Positions 18,188-27,344 of a stretch of 64,000 nucleotides of DNA are shown here, one piece after another (the first letter of the stretch is position 1; every line of letters starts with the position of its first letter). Both the position numbers and the translations under genes were made by a program. Under the pieces are notes generated by a model, which saw only the letters and a list, made by a program, of their open reading frames with translations, had not been told where the DNA came from and searched no databases. Source of the stretch: Geobacillus kaustophilus (GTDB lineage: Bacteria; Bacillota; Bacilli; Bacillales; Anoxybacillaceae); assembly GCF_000948285.1 (NCBI RefSeq), contig NZ_JYBP01000003.1, positions 1,302,001 to 1,366,000 of the forward strand, given 5' to 3'.

Positions 18188-21100
18188 ATGAAACAAAAAC
18201 GATCCCCGCTTGCCAACCGTTTCAAATATATTCGGCCGATCGAGCGCCAAGCCGACGGTCATAGCGAAACGACCTACGGCGACCGCGCGTGGGAAGACGC
18301 GTACCGCCGCCGCTGGCAGCACGACAAAGTCGTCCGCTCCACCCACGGCGTCAACTGCACGGGATCGTGCAGCTGGAACATTTACGTGAAAAACGGCATC
18401 GTCACGTGGGAAGGACAGCAACTCGATTACCCGTCGACCGGGCCGGATATGCCGGACTTTGAACCGCGCGGCTGCCCGCGCGGCGCAAGCTTCTCATGGT
18501 ATATGTACAGCCCGCTGCGCGTCAAATATCCATACGTGCGCGGCGTGTTGATCGACATGTGGCGCAAGGCGCTCGCAAAACACCCGAACAACCCGCTTGA
18601 AGCGTGGAAAAGCATTGTCGAAAACCGCGACAAAGCGAAACGCTACAAGCAAGCGCGTGGAAAAGGCGGGTTCGTGCGCGTCAGCTGGGACGAAGCATTG
18701 ACGCTTGTCGCCGCTTCCTTATTGTATACGGTCGTCAAATACGGGCCGGACCGCAACGTCGGCTTCTCGCCGATTCCGGCGATGTCGATGGTCAGCCATG
18801 CCGCCGGATCGCGGTTTATGCAGCTGATGGGCGGGCCGATGTTAAGCTTTTATGACTGGTACGCCGACTTGCCGCCGGCGTCGCCGCAAATTTGGGGCGA
18901 CCAAACGGACGTGCCGGAGTCAAGCGACTGGTACAACGCCGGCTACATCATCACGTGGGGCTCGAACATCCCGCTCACCCGGACGCCGGACGCCCACTTT
19001 TTAGCGGAAGTGCGCTACCGCGGCGCGAAAGTCGTCTCCGTCAGCCCAGATTACGCCGAGTCGACAAAATTCGCCGACGACTGGCTGCCAGTGAAACAAG
19101 GAACGGACGGCGCCTTGGCGATGGCCATGGGGCATGTCATTTTAAACGAATATTACATCAAACAGACCGTCCCGTATTTTGAACAATATGCGAAAACGTA
19201 CACCGATTTTCCGTTTGTCGTCACGTTGAAACAAGATGGCGGCGCCTGGACGCCTGGACGCTTCCTTTTGGCGAAAGACCTTGGCAAAAAAACGGAAAAT
19301 GCCGAATGGAAGCCGGTCGTCTACGACGAGAACACCGACTCGTTTGCCGTGCCGAATGGGACGATCGGCGCCCGCTGGGAAGACAAAGGAAAATGGAACT
19401 TGCGCCTCGTTGAAGAGGAAACGGAGCAGCCCATTGAACCGCGCCTGTCGTTTTTAGGGAGTGAGGATGAGGTCATTCCCATTCAGCTGCCGTATTTCAC
19501 TGATGACGGCGGAAAAACGATCGAGCGCGCCGTGCCGGTAAAAAAAGTGCGCACCGAAACAGGTGACGTGTATGTCACGACTGTCTACGACTTGATTTTG
19601 GCCAACTACGGCATTGACCGCGGCATTGGCGGCGTCGTTGCCCGCACGTATGATGACAATGTTCCGTTCACCCCGGCGTGGCAAGAGGCGATCACCGGTG
19701 TCAAGCGGGATCTCGTCGTCAAAATCGCCCGCGAGTTTGCCGACAACGCCATCGACACAAACGGCCGGTCGATGATCATCGTCGGCGCCGGGATCAACCA
19801 TTGGTTCAACTCCGATACGATTTACCGCGCCGTCTTAAACCTTGTCTTGTTCGTCGGCGCTCAAGGGGGGAATGGCGGCGGCTGGGCTCATTACGTCGGG
19901 CAAGAAAAACTGCGCCCACTGGAAGGATGGCAGACCATCGCCATGGCGCGCGACTGGGTCGGACCGCCGAAACTGCAAAACGGCACGTCATTCTTTTACT
20001 TTGCGACCGACCAATGGCGCTACGAAGAGCGGCCGGTCGATGAGCTCGTCTCGCCGCTCGCGAAACGAGCGCGCTATTCACACCCTGGCGATTACAACGT
20101 CTTGGCCGTGCGGCTCGGCTGGCTGCCATCGTACCCCACGTTTAACAAAAATGGCATCGAGCTGTATAACGAAGCGGTTCGCAACGGAGCACACACGCCG
20201 GAAGAAATCGGCGCCTATGTCGTGAAACAGCTGAAAGAGAAAAAGCTGCAGTTCGCCATTGAAGATCCGGACAACGAGGCGAACTTCCCGCGCAACTTGA
20301 TCGTCTGGCGCGCCAACTTGATCTCGAGCTCCGGCAAAGGGCACGAATATTTCTTAAAACATTTGCTTGGCACGACGAACGGCTTGCTAAACGACGACCG
20401 GGACAGCCTGCGCCCGGAAGAAATCCGCTGGCGCGACGAAGCGCCGGAAGGCAAGCTTGACTTGCTTGTCAATTTGGACTTCCGCATGGCCGGAACAGCG
20501 CTCTACTCCGATGTCGTTCTGCCGGCGGCCACTTGGTATGAAAAACACGATTTAAGCAGCACCGATATGCATCCATTCATCCACCCGTTCAATCCAGCCG
20601 TGCCTCCGCTTTGGGAAGCGCGGTCGGACTGGGACATTTTCAAATCGCTCGCCAAAGCCGTATCCGATGTGGCAAAACAATCCAGCTTAAAGCCGATGAA
20701 AGAAGTCGTCGCCACCCCGCTGCTGCACGATACGGCGCAAGAGATGGCGCAGCCATTTGGCGAAGTGAAAGATTGGAGCAAAGGCGAAACTGAACCAATC
20801 CCGGGCAAAACAATGCCGAACATTCATGTCATCGAGCGCGACTATACGCTCATTTACGATCAAATGACCGCCCTCGGCCCGAACGTCGCCCGCCAGCCGA
20901 TCGGCGCAAAAGGGATCGCCTGGTCGGCGAAAGACGAATACGAGCAGCTGAAGCGCCGGCTCGGCACCGTCCGGCGCGCCTCGGTCGCCGATGGTTGCCC
21001 GGACATCAGCGAAGCGAAAAAAGCGGCTGAAGCGATTTTGACGCTGTCATCGACCACAAACGGAAAAATGGCCGTCAAGGCGTGGAAAGCGCTCGAGAAA

Positions 21101-21874
21101 AAGACGCATTTGGAGCTTGCCGACTTGGCGAAAGAGCGTGAGGAAGAATGTTTCACGTTTGAACAAATCACTGCCCAGCCGAAAACGGTCATCACCTCAC
21201 CGGCGTTCAGCGGCTCGGAAAAAGGCGGACGACGCTACTCGCCGTTTACAACAAACGTGGAACGGCTCATTCCGTGGCGGACATTGACCGGCCGGCAGTC
21301 GTTTTACCTCGACCATGAACTGATGCACGAGTTCGGCGAAACGATGGCGACGTTCAAACCGGTCTTGCTGCACCGCCCGTTCTCGAACAAACGGCTCACA
21401 GAAAAAGGAAAAGAAGTCGTGTTGAACTACTTGACGCCGCATAACAAATGGTCGATCCACAGCATGTACTTCGATTCCTTGCCGATGTTGACGCTTTTTC
21501 GCGGCGGGCCGACCGTCTGGATGAACAAAGATGACGCGGCGGAAGCCGGCATCAACGACAACGACTGGATCGAATGTTTCAACGAAAACGGCGTCGTCGT
21601 CGCCCGCGCCGTCGTCTCCCACCGGCTGCCGCGCGGCATGGCGTTTATGCACCACGCGCAAGATCGCCATATAAACGTGCCGGGCACGAAGCTGACGAAC
21701 AACCGCGGCGGCACGCACAACAGTCCGACACGCATCCATGTAAAGCCGACGCATATGATCGGCGGATATGCACAATTAAGCTACGGATTCAACTATTACG
21801 GACCGACGGGCAACCAACGCGACTTGTACGTCGTCATCCGCAAACTCGAGGAGGTGGATTGGCTTGAAGATTAA
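18188..21874 (+). CDS. narG: Respiratory nitrate reductase, alpha (catalytic) subunit
   Basis: A 1228-residue Mo-bisMGD enzyme of the NarG type, the length reported for Bacillus NarG. It reduces nitrate to nitrite on the cytoplasmic face with electrons from NarH. The N-terminal FS0 cluster site is STHGVNCTGSCSW (His-x3-Cys-x3-Cys), with a further Cys in PRGCPRGASF. GSNIPLTRTPDAHF and GHEYFLKHLLGT are cofactor-region motifs. There is no twin-Arg export signal. I chose the ATG at 18188 with AAAGGAG 10 bases upstream; an earlier in-frame ATG at 18143 is unsupported. It is first in narGHJI and overlaps narH by 11 bases. Confidence 0.97.
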   Translation: MKQKRSPLANRFKYIRPIERQADGHSETTYGDRAWEDAYRRRWQHDKVVRSTHGVNCTGSCSWNIYVKNGIVTWEGQQLDYPSTGPDMPDFEPRGCPRGASFSWYMYSPLRVKYPYVRGVLIDMWRKALAKHPNNPLEAWKSIVENRDKAKRYKQARGKGGFVRVSWDEALTLVAASLLYTVVKYGPDRNVGFSPIPAMSMVSHAAGSRFMQLMGGPMLSFYDWYADLPPASPQIWGDQTDVPESSDWYNAGYIITWGSNIPLTRTPDAHFLAEVRYRGAKVVSVSPDYAESTKFADDWLPVKQGTDGALAMAMGHVILNEYYIKQTVPYFEQYAKTYTDFPFVVTLKQDGGAWTPGRFLLAKDLGKKTENAEWKPVVYDENTDSFAVPNGTIGARWEDKGKWNLRLVEEETEQPIEPRLSFLGSEDEVIPIQLPYFTDDGGKTIERAVPVKKVRTETGDVYVTTVYDLILANYGIDRGIGGVVARTYDDNVPFTPAWQEAITGVKRDLVVKIAREFADNAIDTNGRSMIIVGAGINHWFNSDTIYRAVLNLVLFVGAQGGNGGGWAHYVGQEKLRPLEGWQTIAMARDWVGPPKLQNGTSFFYFATDQWRYEERPVDELVSPLAKRARYSHPGDYNVLAVRLGWLPSYPTFNKNGIELYNEAVRNGAHTPEEIGAYVVKQLKEKKLQFAIEDPDNEANFPRNLIVWRANLISSSGKGHEYFLKHLLGTTNGLLNDDRDSLRPEEIRWRDEAPEGKLDLLVNLDFRMAGTALYSDVVLPAATWYEKHDLSSTDMHPFIHPFNPAVPPLWEARSDWDIFKSLAKAVSDVAKQSSLKPMKEVVATPLLHDTAQEMAQPFGEVKDWSKGETEPIPGKTMPNIHVIERDYTLIYDQMTALGPNVARQPIGAKGIAWSAKDEYEQLKRRLGTVRRASVADGCPDISEAKKAAEAILTLSSTTNGKMAVKAWKALEKKTHLELADLAKEREEECFTFEQITAQPKTVITSPAFSGSEKGGRRYSPFTTNVERLIPWRTLTGRQSFYLDHELMHEFGETMATFKPVLLHRPFSNKRLTEKGKEVVLNYLTPHNKWSIHSMYFDSLPMLTLFRGGPTVWMNKDDAAEAGINDNDWIECFNENGVVVARAVVSHRLPRGMAFMHHAQDRHINVPGTKLTNNRGGTHNSPTRIHVKPTHMIGGYAQLSYGFNYYGPTGNQRDLYVVIRKLEEVDWLED

Positions 21875-23333
21875 AGCGCAAATCGGCATGGTGATGAATT
21901 TGGACAAATGCATCGGCTGCCATACATGCAGCGTCACGTGCAAAAACACATGGACAAACCGCCCCGGCGCCGAATACATGTACTTCAACAACGTCGAAAC
22001 GAAGCCGGGGATCGGCTATCCGAAACAGTGGGAAGACCAAGACAAATACAAAGGCGGCTGGGAATTGAAAAACGGTGAATTGCGGCTCCAATCCGGCTCG
22101 AAGGCCATGCGGCTCGTCCATTTGTTCTACAACCCGTACCAGCCGACGATTGACGATTATTATGAACCGTGGAATTACGACTATGAAACGTTGACGAACA
22201 GCCCGCCAAAACAATACCAGCCGGTCGCCCGGCCGAAATCAAGCATTACCGGCGAATGGATAGAGCTGTCATGGGGGCCGAACTGGGAAGACGACCTAGC
22301 CGGCGCCCACGTCACGGGCTTGCGCGACCCGAACGTCATCAAAATGGAGCAATCGATCCAAGCGGAATTTGAGAACGTCTTTATGATGTACTTGCCGCGC
22401 ATTTGCGAACATTGCATCAACCCGCCGTGCGTGTCAAGCTGCCCGTCGGGGGCGATGTACAAACGCGACGAGGACGGCATCGTCCTCGTCGACCAAAACG
22501 CCTGCCGCGCTTGGCGGTATTGCGTCACAAGCTGTCCGTACAAAAAAGTGTATTTCAACTGGCAAACGAACAAAGCGGAAAAATGCACGCTCTGCTTTCC
22601 GCGCATCGAAGCCGGCATGCCGACGATTTGCGCGGAAACGTGCGTCGGCCGCATCCGCTACATCGGGGTCATGCTGTATGACGCAGATCAAGTGAAAGAA
22701 GCGGCGAGCGTCGCCGATGAGAAACAGCTGTACCACGCCCAGCTTGATATGTTCCTTGATCCGAACGATCCGGCCGTCATCGCCGAAGCGAAAAAAGCCG
22801 GCATCCCGGACGAATGGATCTCCGCTGCGCAACGCTCGCCGATTTACAAAATGATCGTCGATTGGAAAATCGCCTTGCCGCTGCACCCGGAATACCGGAC
22901 ATTGCCGATGGTGTGGTACATTCCGCCGTTAAGCCCGATCATGAATGCGATCGAAGGAAAAGGAAGCAACGCCAGCGCCGATGACATCTTCCCGGCGATT
23001 GACAACATGCGCATTCCGATCGAGTATTTGGCGAATTTGCTGACGGCGGGCGATACGGCGCACATCCGCACAACGTTGAAAAAGATGGCGGCCATGCGTT
23101 CGTATATGCGGGCAAAACAAACGAACAAAAAGCCGAACATCCACCTCGTCGAATCGCTCGGCCTAAGCTGTGAAGATATCGAAGAGATGTACCACCTGCT
23201 CGCGATCGCCAAATACGAAGACCGCTTCGTCATCCCGGCATCGCACCGCGAGGAAGTCGCTGACTTGTACGCGGAACAAGGCAGCTGCGGGCTGGCGTTC
23301 GCCGGCGGCCCGGGCGCCTGCGGCACGCTTTGA
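21864..23333 (+). CDS. narH: Respiratory nitrate reductase, beta (Fe-S) subunit
   Basis: A 489-residue electron-transfer subunit. Four cysteine clusters are visible: CIGCHTCSVTC, CEHCINPPCVSSCP, CRAWRYCVTSCP and CTLCFP. Trp replaces one Cys in the third, as expected for the NarH [3Fe-4S] centre. It passes electrons from the NarI hemes to NarG. Translation starts at TTG 21864 within the narG end, directed by GAGGAGGTGG; a downstream ATG lacks such a site. The C-terminus ends with a Gly/Cys-rich tail (SCGLAFAGGPGACGTL). Confidence 0.97.
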   Translation: MKIKAQIGMVMNLDKCIGCHTCSVTCKNTWTNRPGAEYMYFNNVETKPGIGYPKQWEDQDKYKGGWELKNGELRLQSGSKAMRLVHLFYNPYQPTIDDYYEPWNYDYETLTNSPPKQYQPVARPKSSITGEWIELSWGPNWEDDLAGAHVTGLRDPNVIKMEQSIQAEFENVFMMYLPRICEHCINPPCVSSCPSGAMYKRDEDGIVLVDQNACRAWRYCVTSCPYKKVYFNWQTNKAEKCTLCFPRIEAGMPTICAETCVGRIRYIGVMLYDADQVKEAASVADEKQLYHAQLDMFLDPNDPAVIAEAKKAGIPDEWISAAQRSPIYKMIVDWKIALPLHPEYRTLPMVWYIPPLSPIMNAIEGKGSNASADDIFPAIDNMRIPIEYLANLLTAGDTAHIRTTLKKMAAMRSYMRAKQTNKKPNIHLVESLGLSCEDIEEMYHLLAIAKYEDRFVIPASHREEVADLYAEQGSCGLAFAGGPGACGTL

Positions 23334-23356
23334 CACTCCACATGCACATGGCAATT

Positions 23357-23482
23357 GTTGCTCGAACCAATCCCATTACATTAAGGGATTGGCCGAGCAA
23401 CGCCGTCTTTCATCCCACAATGGAAACCGTGGGCTTTCAGACGGCTTTCTCTGTAAAGGGGTAGGCGGGCCCCGCCCCCTTC
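23357..23482 (+). promoter_or_regulatory. Three successive hairpins between narH and narJ
   Basis: First, GTTGCTCG and CGAGCAAC with inner CCAATCCC/GGGATTGG form a long stem at 23357-23401. Second, CCGTCT/AGACGG with inner CCCAC/GTGGG at 23403-23444 is followed by CTTTCTCT, terminator-like. Third, a GC-only stem around GGCGGG/CCCGCC at 23456-23482 ends just before the narJ ribosome site. The rest of the operon is tightly packed, so this 172-base spacer is unusual. It could set the ratio of NarGH to NarJI by attenuation or RNA processing. Confidence 0.6.
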
Positions 23483-23505
23483 AACAATGAAATGGAGGAT
23501 TGACG

Positions 23506-24081
23506 ATGAACAGTGAACATCAACAAACGGTCTTTCTATGTGTATCGTATTTGTTGTCTTACCCGGACGAACGGTGGGCTGAATCGCTTCCCGACTGCCT
23601 CGAAGCCATCCGTTCGCTCGAGGATGAAACCGTCCGCACGCCGCTTTTGGCAGTGGCCGAACATCTCGCGGCCACCCCGGCTCGAGAGAGGATGGAGCAA
23701 TATGTCGAAACATTTGATTTCAGCAAAAAAGCGAATTTGTATCTTACGTATATGACAAACGGGGAGCAGCGGGAGCGCGGAATCGAACTCGTCGCCTTAA
23801 AAGCGCGCTACGAGGCGGCCGGATTCGCCGTCTCTGACCATGAGCTGCCCGACTACTTGCCGCTCATGCTCGAATGGATGGCCTATGCGGATCAAGAGCA
23901 TACGATCGCCTTGCTTGCCGATTATGCCGTCCATATCCGTGAAATCGGCGAGCGGCTCGCAGCGGCGGGCAGCCCGTATGCCAAGCTGTTTGAAGCGCTC
24001 CACGTCACCTTTATTCAACTCGGCGTGACGCCGCTCCCGAAAGGAAGTGCAACGGCATGGTTAGCCAATTTCTCTGGGTGA
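23506..24081 (+). CDS. narJ: Nitrate reductase assembly chaperone
   Basis: A 191-residue all-helical chaperone of the NarJ/TorD family. It holds NarG during molybdenum cofactor insertion and is not part of the final complex. LSYPDERWAESLPDCLEAI at the N-terminus and DFSKKANLYLTYMTNGEQRERG, then DYLPLMLEWM, are typical. The ATG at 23506 follows TGGAGGA; a TTG two codons upstream is too close to that site. narI starts 25 bases before its end, implying coupled translation. Confidence 0.92.
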   Translation: MNSEHQQTVFLCVSYLLSYPDERWAESLPDCLEAIRSLEDETVRTPLLAVAEHLAATPARERMEQYVETFDFSKKANLYLTYMTNGEQRERGIELVALKARYEAAGFAVSDHELPDYLPLMLEWMAYADQEHTIALLADYAVHIREIGERLAAAGSPYAKLFEALHVTFIQLGVTPLPKGSATAWLANFSG

Positions 24082-24761
24082 TTGTTCCGTATTTGGCGCT
24101 TGTTATGTTCATCGTCGGCCATATTTGGCGCTACCAGCGCGACCAGTTCGGCTGGACGTCCAAATCGAGCGAGTTGTTGGAGAAAAAACAGCTGCGCCTT
24201 GGCAGTCTGCTTTTTCACTGGGGCATTTTGTTCGTGTTTGTCGGCCATGTGATGGGCATTCTTATTCCCGAGCCGTTTTATGAAGCGCTTGGCGTGACAG
24301 AAGAGATGTACCACGCCATCGCCTTGGCAGGCGGCATTCCGGCCGGTTTGGCGGCGCTCGTCGGTTTAGTGATCCTTTTCCGCCGCCGCCTGACGGTCAA
24401 GCGCGTGCGGGCGACAAGCAGCACCGGCGACTGGGTCGCCCTCGGGTTTTTGCTTGTCGTGATCGCCAGCGGATTGTCATCGACGTTGCTGAATGTCAAC
24501 TCGCACGGCTTTGACTACCGGACGACGATCGGCCCGTGGTTCCGCGGCCTTCTCACGTTCCGCCCGAACCCGATCTATATGGAAACAGTGCCGCTTTGGT
24601 TCAAAATCCATATTCTCGCCGCGTTCGGCTTATTCGCCGTCTGGCCGTTCACCCGTCTCGTCCACGTGTTCAGCTTCCCGCTCCGCTATTTGCGGCGCAG
24701 CTATGTCGTCTATCGGAAGCGGCTGCCGAAATCCGTCGATTCGCTTGACCGCGCCCAGTAA
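24057..24761 (+). CDS. narI: Respiratory nitrate reductase, gamma (cytochrome b) subunit
   Basis: A 234-residue membrane protein with five TM helices. It oxidises menaquinol and binds two b-type hemes, passing electrons to NarH. Candidate heme ligands include His in MFIVGHIWR, SLLFHWGILFVFVGHVMG and FKIHILAAF, the last followed by RLVHVFSFPLRYL. The start overlaps the narJ end and uses AAGGAAG. It is last in the operon; a bidirectional terminator lies 128 bases downstream. Confidence 0.95.
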   Translation: MVSQFLWVIVPYLALVMFIVGHIWRYQRDQFGWTSKSSELLEKKQLRLGSLLFHWGILFVFVGHVMGILIPEPFYEALGVTEEMYHAIALAGGIPAGLAALVGLVILFRRRLTVKRVRATSSTGDWVALGFLLVVIASGLSSTLLNVNSHGFDYRTTIGPWFRGLLTFRPNPIYMETVPLWFKIHILAAFGLFAVWPFTRLVHVFSFPLRYLRRSYVVYRKRLPKSVDSLDRAQ

Positions 24762-24888
24762 GCGAATGGCAGGAAACATAAAATCCGCAAACGAGACCGT
24801 TATCACGGAAAACGGGATGCCGTTCATCCGCCTCCCGTCCCTCTCCATCACGGACCGCGCCAAACCGATCCATCGGCGTGCCATGAAG

Positions 24889-24925
24889 AAAACGGGATGC
24901 TCCACACAAGGAAGCATCCCGTTTT
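24889..24925. terminator. Bidirectional terminator between narI and the hemerythrin gene
   Basis: AAAACGGGATGC and GCATCCCGTTTT make a perfect 12-bp stem, usable in both directions by the convergent genes. Confidence 0.85.
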
Positions 24926-24936
24926 CCATCCCATCG

Positions 24937-25470
24937 TCACTCGTAAATGCGTGCAAACAGCTCCTCTTTCTCCTCATCCGACAACAGCCGTTCCGCCATC
25001 GGGAAAAGCACGTTTTCTTCTTTCATGAAATGCTCATCCAAAATATGATGCGCCTCGATAACCGCATCGGCGAGCGTCAACGCCTGTTCACTGTCCACCG
25101 TTTCCGGCAAATGGGTGGTTTTCTCCAAAAACATGGAAAGACGCGCTTTCGCCTGCTCATGTTCGTATTCCATCACAGCAATCGGCCCGGTCGTCCGTCC
25201 AATGTATTCGGCCATCATCGGGAACAATACGCCTTCCTCCCGCTCCGAATGCGGATCCAACGCAGCAACGAACGATTCGACTTTTTCTCTCAACTCGGCG
25301 AGCGGCTCGCGCCAGTTGCTGATCTCCGTTCCTCGTCCAATCGTCTCAGCGAAGGCAAGCAGCTGCTCCATTTGGACGCGCAGCGGGCCATGCTCCTGCT
25401 TTAATTGAGCCAAACCAGCGCATAGTTCCACTCCTTCAGGGCCGCCCATATGGCAAAACGAATGCATCAT
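24937..25470 (-). CDS. Hemerythrin HHE domain protein
   Basis: About 177 residues forming a four-helix bundle with a non-heme di-iron site. Candidate ligands are His in KQEHGPLRVQ, HSEREEGVLFP (His-x3-Glu), EYEHEQAK, EAHHILDEHFMKEENVLFP. The family includes iron-sulfur repair, oxygen and NO-handling proteins. AAAAGGAGGA precedes two adjacent ATG codons (25470 and 25467). A perfect FNR box upstream and convergence with narGHJI point to anaerobic or nitrosative-stress work, for example handling NO made from nitrite. That role is inferred from context. Confidence 0.88.
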   Translation of the reverse strand: MMHSFCHMGGPEGVELCAGLAQLKQEHGPLRVQMEQLLAFAETIGRGTEISNWREPLAELREKVESFVAALDPHSEREEGVLFPMMAEYIGRTTGPIAVMEYEHEQAKARLSMFLEKTTHLPETVDSEQALTLADAVIEAHHILDEHFMKEENVLFPMAERLLSDEEKEELFARIYE

Positions 25471-25506
25471 CCATTCCTCCTTTTTTATCATCCGTTCGTT
25501 GTCTCC

Positions 25507-25550
25507 ATTATACTGTGGGCGGCGCTTTCGCCGTTGTGAGCGATATCACA
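25507..25550 (-). promoter_or_regulatory. FNR box and -10 of the hemerythrin gene
   Basis: TGTGA-GCGATA-TCACA at 25535-25550 is a perfect match to the FNR/CRP consensus. On the minus strand a perfect TATAAT (plus strand 25507-25512) lies with its centre 33 bases from the box centre. That is class II activator spacing. Confidence 0.8.
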
Positions 25551-25591
25551 CCGCAAAAAGCTTTTTCATATCCGGACGCCAAAACTGTTTA

Positions 25592-25772
25592 TTGCAAAAT
25601 AAAAATGCAGAGATCTGCAGAGAATTTGGCTTAGGCCAACTTGACATGGAGTGGGGGGCGTGATAGCCTTTTTAGGCATAGCCAGCCCTTGATATTGCTG
25701 GCTTCCTGGCTTTTTAATCACGCCCCCAGAGGCTCCATGTCAAGTTGTCATTCTCTGCACTTTTCCTTGCAA
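25592..25772. mobile_element. MITE-like imperfect palindrome, about 180 bp
   Basis: The two arms pair over about 50 bases each. AACTTGACATGGAG at 25638-25651 recurs inverted at 25732-25745. GGGGGCGTGAT at 25654-25664 recurs inverted at 25717-25727. TGCAGAGA plus an outer TTGCAA-rich end appear on both sides. A central hairpin is AGCCAGC/GCTGGCT (25680-25703). No ORF is inside. It fills the gap between the hemerythrin promoter and the HemD-like gene. It could be a non-autonomous transposon or a large structured RNA; I cannot name a family. Confidence 0.55.
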
Positions 25773-25935
25773 AACTCTGTATTTTTTCTTTGCAGAAAAC
25801 ACGCCAAAACAACACCGTAAACATCTTTGCCGCCTAGGACAATACATGCGGCTGAATGCGATCGTCTGCGTTTCGTGGAGCGCCGCTTTCGCTTCATGTG
25901 CCATTTGTCTAAAACATAGCAGCCCCAAAAAGGCC

Positions 25936-26730
25936 TTACGCATCAAAGCAGCGTGCGAGCGTCACGATCATCGCTCCCATCCGCTCATGTTCCGGGGCGA
26001 TGACGCGACTGACTCCTTCTTCTTCAAGCGCTTCTTGCGTCACTTTGCCGACGGCGCAGGCCACAACATCGGTGCGAAACGCGTCAAGCAGCGGTGCGAT
26101 CTCTTTTTTCTCGCGGGCGAACGAAAAGAAAAAGCGGACTTGCATCGCCGATGTAAAACAGACGGCATCGACTTCGCGCCCGACGATTTCTTTATACAGT
26201 GTCGCCATCGTCTCCTCATCTGGAGCGATATGCCGGTATGGAAGCAATTCCGTATACGAAGCGTCTCGCTCAAGAAAGAACTGCTTCAAAGCCGGCGCAG
26301 TGTCGCCGTACAGCTGCACAACAACCTTCTTTCCGGCAAAATCGTGCGCGCCAAGGACACGAATCAACCCTTTCGTTGTCCCATCCTCGCTCGCCGCCAC
26401 CGGGTTGACACCGATTTTTTTCAACGCCGCCACCGTTTTATAGCCGCGGGCGGCCACGTTCGCTTCTTTGATCATCCGTTGCCATTCGGCGGCCATTCCC
26501 TCCCGTTCCGCCGCTTCCAACAGCGCCTCAAAGCCGATTCCCGTCGTAAATACGATCCAGTCCGGATGCATGGCGATGACGGCCCGCATTTCCTCTCCGA
26601 GTTCGCTCCCTTTTAAAAAGACTGTCCCTTGCGCCGGGCGGATGACGGCTGTTCCTCCTTGCTTTTCAATGAGCGTCGTCATCTCGTCCAGTTTGCGCGA
26701 GGCGCACAAAGCAATCCGTTTGCCGCGCAT
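25936..26730 (-). CDS. hemD: Uroporphyrinogen-III synthase-like protein
   Basis: A 264-residue HemD-family protein with the two-lobed fold that closes hydroxymethylbilane into uroporphyrinogen III for heme, siroheme and B12. Lobe 1 has DWIVFTTGIGFEALLE and VAARGYKTVAALKKIG; lobe 2 has VDAVCFTSAMQVRFFF and VVACAVGKVTQEALEEEG. Overall similarity to housekeeping HemD is loose and the gene is outside a hem operon, so it may be a second copy linked to nitrate or nitrite metabolism. The ATG at 26730 follows GGGGGAAG; the longer frame upstream has no ribosome site. Confidence 0.82.
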   Translation of the reverse strand: MRGKRIALCASRKLDEMTTLIEKQGGTAVIRPAQGTVFLKGSELGEEMRAVIAMHPDWIVFTTGIGFEALLEAAEREGMAAEWQRMIKEANVAARGYKTVAALKKIGVNPVAASEDGTTKGLIRVLGAHDFAGKKVVVQLYGDTAPALKQFFLERDASYTELLPYRHIAPDEETMATLYKEIVGREVDAVCFTSAMQVRFFFSFAREKKEIAPLLDAFRTDVVACAVGKVTQEALEEEGVSRVIAPEHERMGAMIVTLARCFDA

Positions 26731-26913
26731 GTATTCTTCCCCCCTACGATCAATCGTTCGTCCTTTCCATTCTAAAAGATGGCCTCCGCCTATGCAACAA
26801 AAACCATTCCGCTCCCTGGCGCGTCGCAACACAAGTGCCGCATTCATCTAGGGAGAATGCACGATGCAACAGCACAGACGGCAGACAGAAACGGTTCGAC
26901 CGCCATCAAAAAA

Positions 26914-26933
26914 CACGCGCCCAAAGGCGCGTG
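26914..26933 (-). terminator. Terminator of the 82-residue gene
   Basis: CACGCGCC/GGCGCGTG stem with a four-base loop, followed on the minus strand by TTTTTT. Confidence 0.85.
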
Positions 26934-26940
26934 CACCCGT

Positions 26941-27189
26941 TCAGCGAGTATGTACTACAGCCTCTTCCCCCCGACGATCAAACGAACCGATGATGCGCGT
27001 CGGCTCGACAGCAATGATCCGGTCCAACGGAATGTTCATTAGACGCATTTGCCGGTTGTAAACGAACAGTTTGCGCGTTTCCTGATACAGCTTAACTGGC
27101 AGCACAACCGCTTCCCCTTGATTGGTTTTTACACGCACCGGCTGCTTCTCCGCAATCCACGCCGACAGCTGTTGGCACAATTCCTTCAT
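26941..27189 (-). CDS. Hypothetical protein, 82 residues
   Basis: A small soluble protein that I do not recognise. Its middle reads VRVKTNQGEAVVLPVKLYQE and later LDRIIAVEPTRIIGSF, a beta-rich pattern that could be an Sm-like or SH3-type barrel. It has a good ribosome site (AAAGGAGAGCGAATGA) and its own terminator, which supports it being real. The neighbours are hemD-like and inhA on the same strand. Confidence 0.6.
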   Translation of the reverse strand: MKELCQQLSAWIAEKQPVRVKTNQGEAVVLPVKLYQETRKLFVYNRQMRLMNIPLDRIIAVEPTRIIGSFDRRGEEAVVHTR

Positions 27190-27309
27190 TCATTCGCTCT
27201 CCTTTCGCGCACATTCCTACGTACGATTATAAAAGGAAACAACGGAAAAAGGGGCGAAGAAAAATCAACAAATTCGACCAATGAATGACAAATCGTGTCG
27301 TTAAAATAA

Positions 27310-27337
27310 GGTGCACGGAGTTGTTCCGTGCACCTTT
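27310..27337 (-). terminator. Terminator of inhA
   Basis: GGTGCACGG/CCGTGCACC 9-bp stem just after the stop codon, followed by TTATTTT on the minus strand. Confidence 0.8.
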
Positions 27338-27344
27338 CGCTTTA

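Noticed and set aside
24809-24900. A repeated AAAACGGGATGC at 24809 and 24889 as part of a larger repeat array
   Set aside because: Only the second copy belongs to the terminator stem; the first is a short chance or duplicated match without structure.
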